DNA of 64,000 nt from Paralithodes platypus (taxonomy: Eukaryota; Arthropoda; Malacostraca; Decapoda; Lithodidae): the NCBI GenBank assembly GCA_032716605.1, contig CM064485.1, positions 33,829,722-33,893,721 of the forward strand. Reading direction: 5' to 3'. The position numbers and the translations under genes are program-made. Shown here in pieces: positions 10,381 to 21,489 of this stretch. The first letter of the stretch is position 1; each line of letters begins with the position of its first letter. Below the pieces are notes generated by a model. That model saw only the letters and a list, made by a program, of their open reading frames with translations. It did no database searches and was not told where the DNA came from.

Positions 10381-10640
10381 ATTTCATCCTCCTATCTCAT
10401 TCTTGGTCTTCCACTCCCTCTCTTCCCTTTCATCTCACTCTCCATTTGCACTACATGACTAAACCAACTAAAGGTATTCGTCTTCACACTCACCAACACT
10501 TTCATATTCACACCACATAGCTCTCCCACTTACTCATTTATCTATCTATCTATTTATGTAACTCCACACTCATGTCTCGAGTAACTCACTCTCATCCCTC
10601 TCACATATAATCCGAACCGTCACTGTAACTGCGTTCATGT
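10381..10640 (-). mobile_element. RTE LINE relic, right half (continues 785-911)
   Basis: Minus-strand match to 13380-13640 of the better RTE copy, with matching spacing of words such as CTTCCACTCCCTCTCTTCC, CACTCACCAACACTTTC, CACACCACAT and ATGTAACTCCACACTCA. Heavily mutated with no usable frame. With 785-911 it shows where the DIRS integrated. Confidence 0.6.
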
Positions 10641-11468
10641 GTATCTTATTGTGGGTGTATAGGTGTTGGCAGTGAATGTGTGTGTCTCTGAAAAAAGAGA
10701 GAGAGGGTTTTACATAGATACACTGGCTATACATATATTATGATCCCAGCGAATTGGCCAGGAGTTAATCCAAGTAGAGATAGCAACCCCGGGAATAAGG
10801 AAAAGTGGAAGAAAAGGATAACTCTATCCCCACCCGCTGCATGCTCTAGCAATTTGCCATACATAAAAACAGTTGGAAGGGAATATTTTTGTAGGGCTTG
10901 GAAATTGCCTGAATTAATTTGCAGCGTAGTTAGAAATAGAAAGAAAATGCCATGCATACCTTCCCTTTTACCCCCTTATTCTCTCGACTGAAAACCATGT
11001 TAATGTTTGTCAGGTTGTTATCTACTGCAGACCAACGTTTATATGGTATAAGTAACTCCACTCTTTCACCTGCAAAATATTCACTGTATCCGCTCATGGC
11101 TTATATTGTCAGTCATTCAATATTTTCTAAATTTCTCTCTTATCCCTTCTCTCACTTACTTCCCTCTTCGTACTCTTCTTTTCGGTCTCTCTTCCTTCAC
11201 TCTCCCCCTTGTCACCTTAACTTAGGACGCTAGAGAAAGGCTGTGGCTTATGGTCTCCAAAATACACTTCTTTTTATCTTCTGATATTTTTAGATGGTGA
11301 ATATTGCCTGAACGAGTCTATGTGCCGTAGTTTAGGTTTTTTGTTTGTGTTTATGTTTTTATAAAAACATTATTTATTTTATACATTTGTATTTATTTAT
11401 GTATTTATTTATATATTCCTTTTTCAGAGGGGTCAAATTTAGAACGTGGGACATCCTTGTATCTTATC

Positions 11469-11550
<82 letters not shown>

Positions 11551-12109
11551 AGGATCACAATGTAACCAACAGTGTTTTGACGTTTCCCACGAAAGAGAAG
11601 AGCAACCCCCAGCATGTGTGTGTGTGTATACGCGTGTGTGTGTATCTACCGATGTATCCCACTCTCTCTATCCACATAGTGTCCGACAATTGAATATAAC
11701 CGAATCCCAAAATAAAAATTGTTGTGAGGAAGGAAAACCAATAATCCTGAGTGAGTGGAGAGAGATGAAGGTGGTCGTGGTGAACTAGAAGGAACAGTGA
11801 GAAACAAACAATACTAAAACGAAAATATAAATAGTAGGAATACAAACAAAACTTGATTTGGTTAGTGAAAACAATATACCAATATTACAAGTATATCACA
11901 GAGCTTAATTTACATAAACTTGTCATACTTTATGGTCCATAACAAAAAGCTGTGTATTAACACTATTAATTTTGGTCTGATGTCATGTGGGTTATTAATA
12001 TATTGTGTGTAATTATTACTGAGGACATTGCTTGTTTTTGCCATTTTCGAGAAATGTGTTTTAACTTGTAACTTTCCCTTCATAATTACTGAGGGGCTTA
12101 GGGCCTTGG
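10641..12109. other. No gene seen; CT and GT microsatellites
   Basis: AT-rich DNA with short chance frames only. A perfect (CT)n run of about 75 bp spans 11473-11549 and a (GT)n stretch with interruptions spans about 11616-11645. Nothing else could be identified. Confidence 0.6.
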
Positions 12110-12303
12110 GTGGGGCTATGGTTTCCCGGGCGTTTCCGCACCCTCTGCAGCTCCTCGCCTAATTGGAGTGGCTTCGGTCACCTGGGCTTTAGTGGTAAGC
12201 AGGGAGGGTTCTGTGGGGGTGCTCGTTTATGGCCTTGGCCTTGCTCGGGACCTTGGGCCTGCTCGGACAGACAGCCTGTGGAACAACAACAACAACAACT
12301 TGT
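12110..12303 (+). mobile_element. Short LINE-C derivative (3' end, possibly head plus tail)
   Basis: The last ~100 bp match the 3' end of LINE-C at 47800-47895: frame residues GLLGQTACG versus GLLGHAA, followed by an (ACA)n tail. Just upstream, GGAGTGGCTTCGGTCACC (about 12167) nearly equals a word in the LINE-C 5' region (about 43977). If real, this is an internally deleted copy retaining both ends. The 3' match is firm, the 5' match only suggestive. Confidence 0.6.
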
Positions 12304-12502
12304 TCTGATTTCATAACATCAATCAATCAGGGCAATAACTACAGGAGGCCTCATAGGCATGTGATAAGTAGTTGCTGGAACTCCTGTTTCATTGGTCGGA
12401 CTTCCCTAACTATTTCTGTTTGTGTCTCACCTTGACAGAGTAATCCAGCTAGCTCTCGCAATCCTCATCTATGCATTTCACCCCACCAAGCCTTTTATCT
12501 CC

Positions 12503-13055
12503 TTAACCCGGGAAAGACGAGGGTCCTCATAAGAGGTTTGATGGGCGAAGACGAGGGTTCCCTTAACCCGGGAACGGCGAGGGTCCTCAATAGAGTCTGT
12601 AGTGAATTTTGTTTTCTATGTGAAATGTTTGTTTTCACTACAGACTAAATTGAGGACGCTCGCCGTTCCCGGGTTGAGAGCCAAGGCATACAAAAAAACT
12701 TTCAAAACACCCCACTGGCACTGAAAACAAAGGAATACATGAATAGGCAACATAATTCCCCTCCATTACTTGCTACCACTCCTCCATATATGACCCAACC
12801 ACACACATCCCCTCCTTCCCCCTTTTATCGGGTAATATTCTGGTCTCTTTAACACGGGCAAGGCAGCTAGAGATCCTTGCAACACAGAGACTTTTATTCC
12901 AAGGCCTCAGTGTCGCACTGAAGCTTGGAGTGTGAGGTTAATCGCCGCCCGGGCTCTCGCCTCATGATACAAACAGGCAGCAATAATGCGTCTTTTTCAC
13001 CCCTCAAATGCTGTTTCCACTTCTTTTATTGCTTTTAAATGTTCATATTTTTATA
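12503..13055. mobile_element. TTAA-type element, second copy at 38456-39080
   Basis: Starts TTAACCCGGGAAAGACGAG at 12503 and has a near-copy of that start 60 bp later (12563). Between 12563 and 12675 lies a long hairpin with about 42-bp arms. The rest (to about 13050) aligns in order with 38520-38960: TTTTAAAAGACTCCAGTGGC-like, GGAATAC, CTCCATTACTTGCTACCAC, and CTTTTTCACCCC words. Its right end appears truncated or replaced at 13056. Confidence 0.6.
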
Positions 13056-13224
13056 TTAACCCCTTGAGACAGATTGAGTTACAGTAAATTACGGTGGACA
13101 GCCTGCATGGTCTCTGGATGGCGAATTTGGCACAGGAGCGTTTTTTAAGCCTACCATATTGCTCTATTCCCAGCCACCAGAATGCTGTTTATTGTAATGT
13201 ATCGTATGTGAAGAGAAGGAGGAA
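13056..13224 (+). mobile_element. Fragment beginning with the 7695-type TTAA terminus
   Basis: Begins TTAACCCCTTGAGACAG, close to TTAACCCATTGAGACCC at 7695. No matching far end is seen before the RTE LINE starts near 13225, so this would be a truncated copy. Only the end supports the call. Confidence 0.35.
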
Positions 13225-13958
13225 TGACTATACTATCTATCTATCTATTGCCCGACGCCGTGATCCCCAAAGGGGTGGCCACGAATGAACCGTCCCCATG
13301 CACCTCTGTCCCCAGTCAGTCGGCGCCCCTCCTCCCAACCAGCACCGCCTTCATCCATATACTTCCTCACTCCATCCTTCCACCTCTCCTTCGGTCTACC
13401 TTTCCCTCTCTGTCCTTCCACCTCGCTCTCGTACACCCTCTTAGTCATTCTCTCGCTTTCCATATGTTCCATATGGCCGAACCATCTCAAGTTGTTCCTT
13501 TTCACACTTTCCAGCATATCTACCTCCACACCACACCTCCTTCTTACTTCCTCATTCGTCTGTCTATCCCTCCATGTAACTCCGCACTCACTTCTTAAGT
13601 AACTCATTTGCACCGCACACACTCTTGGTCTGAGTCTCTCAACCAACGTCCGTGCTTCGCTTCCGTAAGTCAGTGTCGGGATTACCACACTGTCATGCAA
13701 GGACTTCTTCACTTCCATACTGACCACCCTATTTCTTGTTACTGCTTTCAGCGTTCCTACAACCCTCTTCTCCTGTTGTACCCTCTCCTGCACTTCTTCA
13801 TCCAAAGTCCCATCTTTACTCAACACGCTGCCCAGATACTTAAAAGAGTTGATGATCTCCATAGCCTGATCGTTCAACTTCACCTCACACCCTGTGACTT
13901 CACCCCTTTCGAAGACCATAACATTGCTCTTCCCTATACTAAATAATACAAAAAACAA
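13225..13958 (-). pseudogene. RTE-type LINE: C-terminal part of reverse transcriptase and 3' tail
   Basis: A 237-residue open frame on the minus strand carries the end of a LINE polyprotein: KSNVMVFERG, FKYLGSVLSKDG, the LTYGSEART thumb-region motif, LRWFGHMEHM and GRPKERWKDGV, a C-terminal pattern usual in RTE/BovB-like elements. The stop at 13245 is followed almost at once by AATAGATAGATAGATAG, the short simple-repeat tail typical of RTE. The copy is 5' truncated near 13958, before the RT palm. The frame is uninterrupted, so the insertion is fairly recent. Relics of the same family lie at 785-911 and 10381-10640. Confidence 0.85.
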
Positions 13959-14129
13959 ATCTCAATAATTTGAAATATGATAGTTTAAACGAATCCGGAA
14001 TAAACTTATTTTTCCAAGTAATTGTGTTCACACCGTCCCATCTCGAAATTTTGAGGGATGATAATTTCCTTAGATATGCTCAAATACAAATATTTGTTCT
14101 GCTTGTTCCAAATCTGAAATCAGGACCTT

Positions 14130-14855
14130 TAAAGGTAACTTCGGACAGAATTTATTACAACTTTGTTTTCTATGTATATGAGGGAGACAAAAGGCATAAC
14201 TACCTGCAGCGAGTGCCTCCCCCAGATTTGAAAGAGTGACAGGGCCAAAATCAAGGGATGTTCGAGCTAAAATGCCTGGACACACAGAGTTTGAAGCAAT
14301 TTAAGTCATAGGAAGAGGAAAAGACTGATTCTGGGAGAGAGTTCCAGAGCTCAGTAGTTGAATAGAAGAAAGTCTGAGAATATCGTTTCACTCTTGGGTT
14401 GGAGAATTGCACAGAGTAGGGGTAGGATTGTGTAGCAAGGTGGGTACTATGTACCCTACGTAGAGGAGGTGGTATACACTGGGAAAGCTCCGAGGAACAC
14501 TGATTATTGTAGTAGCGATAGAATAGCGAGAGATATGCAACATTGCGGCAAAGAGAGAGAGATTGCAGAGAGTTGGTGAGTGGACGGGAGTAAATGATAC
14601 GAAAGGCTTTCTTTTCTACTTTGTCTAGGAGTGCGGTGTGAGAGGATCCTCCCCACACATGTGAACAATAATTAATACAAGGACGAACTGTGCCCCTGTA
14701 CAGAGCAATAAGCTGCACAGGGGTAAAGAACCCCTTGAGGCGGTTGAGCACACCCAGCTTCTGGGATGCTGCCTTAGCGAGACTGGTAATATGGTCTTTC
14801 CAAGTGAGAGCAGAAGAAAATGAGATACCGAGAACATTGCATGCATCAAGACCAA
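14130..14855 (-). pseudogene. LINE-A 3' end (RT thumb/C-terminus), 5' truncated
   Basis: A 166-residue frame (14251-14751) encodes the C-terminal part of a jockey/CR1-like RT: LNRLKGFFTP, ALYRGTVRPCINYCSHVWGG, DKVEKKAFRII and ELWNSLPESVF. It is followed by about 100 bp of 3' UTR (GACAGGGCC..., GAGGCACTCGCTGC) and an A-rich end near 14130-14145. The same 3' part occurs at 34457-35165, 35170-35735, 46288-46727, 49915-50600 and 57601-57830. The homology to the longest copy stops near 14850. Confidence 0.85.
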
Positions 14856-16867
14856 CTGTAGATATAGAAAACTAGTCAAACCCCCAGACAAATAAATTTT
14901 ACTTACTACCTAGGTGTTTGCACAAAATTATATACCGGGCTTGAAAGGTGCATCCATGTATCATTGCAGAAATATCCATGTAACATACTGTTTTCAATCA
15001 ATAGCAAGTTTGCATTACAATGCAAACAAAATTAATTATCTGGATTACTAAGAGGCCCGCAAGAACATAGTTTCAGGCATCAACAATGGTAGCCTGCGCT
15101 TTGCACAAATGCGCCAGGATAAAAATTACCAATTGAAGACCATTTGGATCCTTAAAGCCATGTTCCAAGTTAGTCAGACATATCACGCTGCCTCTACCTC
15201 TCTTTCCATTTGGCCCTATTGCCCTGAGTTCAGCACACCAGGGTACTACTTTACCACCTTGTGTCCTTCATGCACCAGGTTACTCTTTGAAAATGTTATA
15301 GAAATTAAGATGACCTTGGCACCAGACACTAACATCAGCCATTATTCACCTTTATTTATGGTTTTATTCACAAATGACCAGAGTTCTTCATTCACAAGTG
15401 GGTCCCAACCCCCTTTGTTCACAATTTTTAAGCAATTGGTGTCAATGGTTTTCTGATTACAACAGGCCGCTAACACCTTATTCATAGCTTGTAGTAGAAA
15501 CCATACCTCATTCACAAATGATGCGGCACTAGCCTATATCCTAAGAGCAGCCAGATGCATAGCCATTGTTGCACAAGCTACTATTCTGCCTGGGGACTCC
15601 CACTTGTCCACCTTTAGACCACAGAGGAACTCAACTGAGTTCTCATAACGCATAATATGCCTCACCACCTGAGAGTTGAAATTTGGGATAATAGAGAAGA
15701 AGATAAACCCAGTGGTAGCTCTATCTTTAAACATTAAAGTACTTTTATCTTGATGTACTTCTTCATTTGATGTATTCTGCCTGCATGCTCATCCCATTAA
15801 ACCTTTACTTTAGTGTCTCAGTTTCATCTTCTTTTACCAGATAAAATTGTAGTGATTTACATTGTTGGAAAATGTAGTTATATAATGCACATTAACAGAT
15901 TCAGAATTAGTAATGCATTATTAAACTAGGGCCAGGCTACTCCTTATGCTGGCTCATCACATCTCATTGCTTTGGATTATGATTGATTCATTAATTGGGA
16001 ATTCCGGTATTTGCTAATGGATGAATGGCATTTATATTTACGCATCTTATTCACTCATTGAAAAATGTTTTGGGCCAACCTGTTTTTCTCCACTATACAC
16101 TGTTATTCAGTGACAGGGGGATTATACATTCCGGTATATATTCCACGTATTCCCCTGTTGTAAGCTTACAATATGCCGTATGCAGTTGTTGATGTAAGTA
16201 CATTTATCCATCAAAATGGCTCAAACATATTGATGCATATACTTCAAGAGAAACATTATGTATAGTATATTCCCACACACATTGTCCTTGAAGTGATCTC
16301 GAAGATAAAAGTGAAGTAACTTGGAAATCAGAGTGTCTCACCATCCGATTGGTGTCCTAATTGACTTAGGTTCTACCACCAGTGCTTTCGCAGCCAATCC
16401 CGGATCATGATAGCTGTGTGGGTCATTGATCTATCCTACAATACTGCTGCATTTGACCTCATCTTTCAAATATTTTGTCTTGCTAGAAAGCTTCAAAATA
16501 AGGCTTGCGAAAGTACATTGATTATTAGTGAATCAGGTCAAGTGAATAGCGTCTTTATTTCCTAAGAATGTTGGGTTGTTCATGTCGAGCTCTTGAGTGA
16601 GGTTTTTCAACTAACCCTTCATGTAGTATTAAAAAACTTAGTGATAAGTAATAATGATAACGAAAATACAGGGACGATAAAATGAGAGTGATAAAAAGGT
16701 GATTGAAAGGTTGAGCCATTCAGTCAGCTGGAGACGGACCAACAAGCAGCCGTGTTATATTGGCCGTAAGATAGTTTGGACCTACGCCACACACACACAT
16801 ATACATACACACTCACATACACACACACTCACACACACACACACATATATATACGGTATATATATAT
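14856..16867. other. No gene seen; CA microsatellite near the right end
   Basis: About 2 kb without a convincing frame or known repeat. The 115-residue frame at 15109-15456 has no motif and looks like chance. (CA)n/(TA)n runs occupy about 16788-16870, directly at the 3' tail of SINE-1. Confidence 0.5.
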
Positions 16868-17347
16868 ATTTGTTTTCTTCTATATTCCAACTACTCCCTC
16901 TCGGGCATAGGCTGATAGCCTTTACACTCTACCGCTGAACACGGTGAGGCCCGTGAGGTCTTGCTCCAGTCTAGGGAGTGAGACATGCGAAGCTTCACGG
17001 CTCGAAGCAATTCCACCTCTGAAGCTGCTTCGCCTCTCTGCTTCACAGTCTCATCCCCTAGGCTCGGACCCTCACTCTCAGAACGCCACCTATTGAGCAA
17101 TTAACTCACTAGGCATTGCCCCCCTGTAGCATATTTGTGAATATGGGAATATTCATACAATGCTATTCAATCAGAGAACAATGAGGGTATTTATTTGGCA
17201 TTTCGGTGTGCTGTGGTAATGCACTGATACTAGGTACAGCACAAATTCCATCCCAATAATATCTTCCCATTGACATATTGGGATTCGAACCTGGGTCCAT
17301 TGGATTACCAGTCCAGTGGCAAGACCACTCCGCCACACCTCCCCTAT
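16868..17347 (-). mobile_element. SINE-1, tRNA-derived, copy 1
   Basis: On the minus strand the head has a perfect A box (TGGCGGAGTGG, 17325-17335) and B box (GGTTCGAATCC, 17281-17291). Between them a TGGA/TCCA anticodon stem carries a 7-nt loop CTGGTAA, giving anticodon GGT. A body of about 400 bp follows, ending GTTGGAATATAG plus an A-rich tail. A second copy at 30060-30628 shares head, body and tail. The acceptor stem is not preserved, so this is a SINE and not a working tRNA gene. It abuts a (TA)n tract. Confidence 0.85.
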
Positions 17348-17353
17348 ATATAC

Positions 17354-17401
<48 letters not shown>

Positions 17402-17410
17402 TGTATACTG
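17348..17410. repeat. (TA)n microsatellite
   Basis: Nearly pure TA dinucleotide tract adjoining the 5' end of SINE-1. Confidence 0.95.
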
Positions 17411-17892
17411 TATAACATACATTACGTAAGTAGGAGACTGCCTCCGAGGAGAGACGGAAGAGTTTAATATGACGACATGGACACATATTGGGCCCAAGAT
17501 AAATCACACAACCCGTCATGACTTCGTTCTGCCACGGATCATCAAGGTTTCGTTGTCACGTTTCAACAATGTTTCGCATTGACACTGCTTGTCAATGTTA
17601 ATTTCAGTGAATGTTTCAGCTTCAGAATACACATGGCGCACCATACACTTATTTAAAGGATTATAGCTTGCATAAATGCCTTGTAATTATACGAATACTC
17701 TAAATGTATATTGTCTAGCTCTGTAATGCGAGAAACACACCATTCTACACTCTAATACAAGATACACTTTGATGAAAACCTGTAGCAATTACGAATATGC
17801 AAAACACTTTTCAAAATCTTATATCGTATGTTTAATTTTGAGCATAACTCTTGTTGTATAATACAGCTTTATACTATTGTGTACAATATATA
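17411..17892. other. No gene seen; left flank of the gypsy element
   Basis: AT-rich DNA without recognisable features. It ends with ATATA (17888-17892), the 5-bp target duplication of the retrotransposon. Confidence 0.6.
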
Positions 17893-20800
17893 TGTTTTGC
17901 CGGGCTACAGTAATTACAGATCGTGATATAGTCTTTACTAATACCCAGATATGGACTCATAGACCGTAAATAAACTCAACAGGAACTCCCCGAACACGTT
18001 CTTAATATCACAATAAGTATTCAACTAGGTACTACAGAACTCAATGACAACACACAGGAGAGTTATACACACAAGTTTATTCAAAGGCATAGAAATGTAT
18101 CTTCATTTATAGGCTTGGTTTATATGGATAATTCTGGTTATAATGTTACCTTAATAATTATGGGAATTATAAGGTAATAGGCGGATGTATACTAGCAGAA
18201 TAGACCAAGATGAGATTAATATTAATTCAGTGTTGGTAGTAAACAAACAGGAAATATGCAATTAAATAAACATGTGACCTATAGTATCAACCCTTAATAA
18301 TAATATTCACAACAATCAATATATAGATGAAAATGAAAGAGTTGAGAGTAAAAACAAACACTCAAGTAGTGAGCGAGAGGTACTAGGTGGGGCACTCGGC
18401 CTTGAGCTTGGTAAAGGCTCTTCCTGTAAACGCGACCTTTAACGCCTTACGAGTGGGCCCGTAAGGAATTTCTACTACCCGCCAAGCGGGTTTTTTTTTA
18501 CCCTAAATGGCCTTGTTTCCGTGCTCTTTTTCATGCATAAACAAGAGCCAGAGCGTAATACAATTATGTATCCGTGAAAGGGCGTAAATTGAGCTTTCCA
18601 ATGACACCAGAACCATCCGTCTACGACCAAGCGTTCTCTTGCAACGATCGTGCAACACGAGTGCAAAAACCCTAAAATACGGTAATTTCCTTATATAATT
18701 CCCTGTGTGGCGAGGTAGGGAGGCTGGATGTGTGTGGAGTAGATGTCAGTAGGCGCGCGGGGTCCGTGCCGAGCGGTCATGAGGTAACCTACGCTCCTGC
18801 CGTCGCTCGTCTCTCTCTCAGAGCCATTCTTGCTCAAAAATTGCACACGGACTAAAGTCGGGCCCCGCCACATAGTCCAGGTTTTTAGATACGGACTTAA
18901 GTCGGGCCCCGATAGACAAGGGTTAATCAGCTAGCGTGTCAGGTCAATAAATTTTACTGCGGGGTTGGAAAATACAATTCTGGTTTGTGTAAATATGAAC
19001 TTATTCTCAGCGATATTACAATGAAACTGGGGAAAAGTATTGCTTATTAATTTTCACAATTTACTATGTATGTAACTCAAATTAGGTAATTTATGATTTG
19101 AACTGTGTATTCACTTCAATCGAACGTATGCAATAATTACGAACTCGGTCGAGGAATTCAGATGTAAAGTTATTAATATAAATGTAACTGAATTAAGGAA
19201 AAATAAATACTAACTGAATATAAAGACAAAGTCTAAATAATCAAAAGTGATTAATTAGTAGATGTCTTCGCAAACGCTTATAATGGTAATAGCGTAAGGA
19301 ATAAATTAACAACATATTAATTAAGTTAATAGTGACGCACAAGACGAAGTTGTACTATGAAAATACTCAGAAGGGTATTAACAAGATATCTGAACCGGTT
19401 AACAGAGTCTTATGAAGAATTTACCTTAATAAGTGGTGTATTCGAGATAATAGAACATTTAGATAAAAGACTCTATGCAATGCTAGAATTCCTAGATCAT
19501 AAGAATCAAAATGATCTATATCAATACTCGCATGAACGATAATACTAGTTCATACAATAATCACAACAACGATTAAGTAATCGTATGAGAAATGTGGGGA
19601 CTTTGAAAGTATATAACTTGGGGAATGATAAGTTTTACACTGGGATAAATTAAATATGAAATTGGTGTAGGTTCTAGGTAATTTAGTTATGAATTAAGAC
19701 GGGGAATCAAGACACGAAATACACATCGACCTCAACTTACAACATACATAACAGAATACATATATTAGGAAAATCTGTGAGTACGTGGCTTCATAAATTA
19801 AGTAACACAAGTATATAACGTATGCGTAGGACGTTCTAGAGGATATTTAAACAGGATTACTATATTATCTTGAACATATATCTTAGACAAGAATTATTAT
19901 CAATTTCAGAAGGATTAATAGGTACGCAATTACAAGACCTTGGGCACAGATATGTTGAAAATCACACACTTACACGGTTCACATATTTTAACCTATACCT
20001 CGACAACAATAATCACAACTCAAGATATACAGAGATACTTAGGGTAAGTTTGGAGGGTAGTGAAAGCACAGGGCTGGCCGACATAGAGCGTAGGTTCTAG
20101 GAGAGCACCTCAGGAGGGTAGGGCGTCCTCGAATAGTACTTCAGGTTCCAGACGACAGAGGGCACCACAGGTCGAGCACTTTCACTGGCAGGGGGCTGGG
20201 CTGGGGCAAGCTTTAGCTGTGGTTAGCTGTCCTGTCCTTTTCAGGCTAAGTACAGTACCGTAGTGGAGGTTTCCATACTTTCCTCCTAAATCTTTGAAGC
20301 AATATCTGACTTAATTCTTGAGTCTCGTTTATACAGTCGCAGCAATAGGGGTATTGTGAATTCGTTGTAATGGAGTTGTGAGGTTAAATACTAATAGTAG
20401 ACATGGCTGGGTAATATATATAGGTGTACTTATATACTAGGTAACATATTTATATCATACAAAGCATTTATTTATCCTATTCTGGGAGAAATCTTTCTTA
20501 TTAGGATTACATCATCCTCCAGACTCTTAGACATACTGATGTATTGCTGGCCTATTAGTACTTCTTGTCTGGAGGTTATTGGATCTACCGGACCGGCATA
20601 ACTGGTACTCATGCTCAGGTCCATTTATATCTGTAATCTTCTGGTCGATGGTGTTCAACTTGCATAAACATTGGTTCATCATATTGTAGATCTGGGGATG
20701 GAAGGAATGCTGTCCTATCATTGGCTGGTGTCATTTGAAGGCAGGGCTGTGATTGGCTTGTGCAGTTTCCCATGCTCATAACTGCTGTTTGGCGTGATAG

Positions 20801-20951
20801 AAAATGAGGGGCTCTGGGTGATAGGGGTGGCTCCTGCATTTTCTTACTTCTTCGTTGTTTCCTGGTTATGGGTTTGGCTGGTGGACCCAGCTGCAGACTG
20901 GCAATTCTGCAACTGGTTGTTGTATTTGGTTGTAGCAACCCCATCATTTCA
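17893..20951 (-). repeat. 3' LTR of the gypsy element
   Basis: Closely similar to 26711-29567 apart from a 488-bp MITE (18439-18926) and small differences. On the minus strand an AATAAA signal lies near 18077-18082, about 190 bp from the LTR end, which suits a transcript 3' end. Short AT-rich frames inside have no motif. Confidence 0.93.
18439..18926. mobile_element. 488-bp TTAA-MITE inside the 3' LTR
   Basis: Absent from the same point in the other LTR, where a single TTAA stands at 27303-27306; here TTAA is present on both sides. The left end reads TTAACGCCTTACGAG and the right end inward TTAACCCTTGTC. The element at 63409-63896 is the same length and aligns throughout (TTTTCATGC, CCGTGAAAGGGCGTA, GTGCAACACGAGTGCAAAA, CCGCCACATAGTCCAG). 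No coding capacity. It probably depends on a piggyBac-type transposase. Confidence 0.9.
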
Positions 20952-21094
20952 CCACTATCGGCGAGGACAAAGTTGCGACCTCGCGCTTGAAGAATGTATG
21001 ATCGGGTGGTGGTGGTGTTCCTGACGGGTGTCAGGTTTTGCAGGGTGAGTAGCCATAATGTGGTAGGGACGTCCATAGGTTTGGTGACGTCCAT
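20615..21094 (-). other. Open frame crossing the internal/3' LTR junction, function unknown
   Basis: A 159-residue frame starts in the internal region and runs about 340 bp into the LTR. The in-LTR part is open in both LTRs with one visible residue change, but the LTRs are copies of each other, so this says little about selection. The product is Pro/Ser/Thr-rich with a basic KPITRKQRRSKK patch and no signal peptide or membrane span. It could be an accessory ORF or chance. Confidence 0.3.
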
Positions 21095-21489
21095 GACCAG
21101 GTTTAGATGTAGCGGCTCCTCAGCGTGAGCAGCTAGTGTAGGAGTTGGTTGGGGGTTTTCACAGGTGTTGGCTTGATGCCATCAAAAATGGACACACTGT
21201 TGATTTTCATGGTTGGTGGTGTCGTTGAAGGGGTAGCTGCAGTAGTGGTTGGTGGTGTTGTTGAAGGTGGGGATGCAGTAGGAGGTGTCCTTGGAGCAGG
21301 CCTGGTCACTGTGGGTTAGCGAGGAGTAGTGACTGGGACAGGAATGGCTGGTGATGAGTGTTTGGAGGTAAGCGGGGCTGGACCAGGTAGGGGTGACCTC
21401 GCACTAGGTGGTGTGGTTATCAGTGGGGCTGGCAAGGTAGGTCTTGGGTGATCTCGCCGGATGTATGTTGATTTGAAGGAAGGTGCCCA
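21095..21489 (-). other. Gypsy 3' internal spacer
   Basis: Lies between the end of the pol-derived frame and the junction ORF. Low-complexity Pro/Thr-coding sequence in all frames with stops. No polypurine tract could be recognised next to the LTR. Confidence 0.5.

Noticed and set aside
10224..10520. 98-residue plus-strand frame
   Set aside because: Covers the DIRS right ITR and the antisense of an RTE relic; chance opening.
17281..17345. Genuine tRNA gene (anticodon GGT)
   Set aside because: A and B boxes are good but the acceptor stem does not pair and the same body and A-rich tail follow in a second copy, so it is a SINE head.
17163..17519. Two overlapping minus-strand frames of about 110 residues
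   Set aside because: They run through SINE-1 and the adjoining TA tract (poly-Ile/Tyr). They are by-products of the repeat, not a gene.
20615..21094. Envelope-like gene of the gypsy element
   Set aside because: No signal peptide, transmembrane segment or Cys pattern; position alone is not enough.
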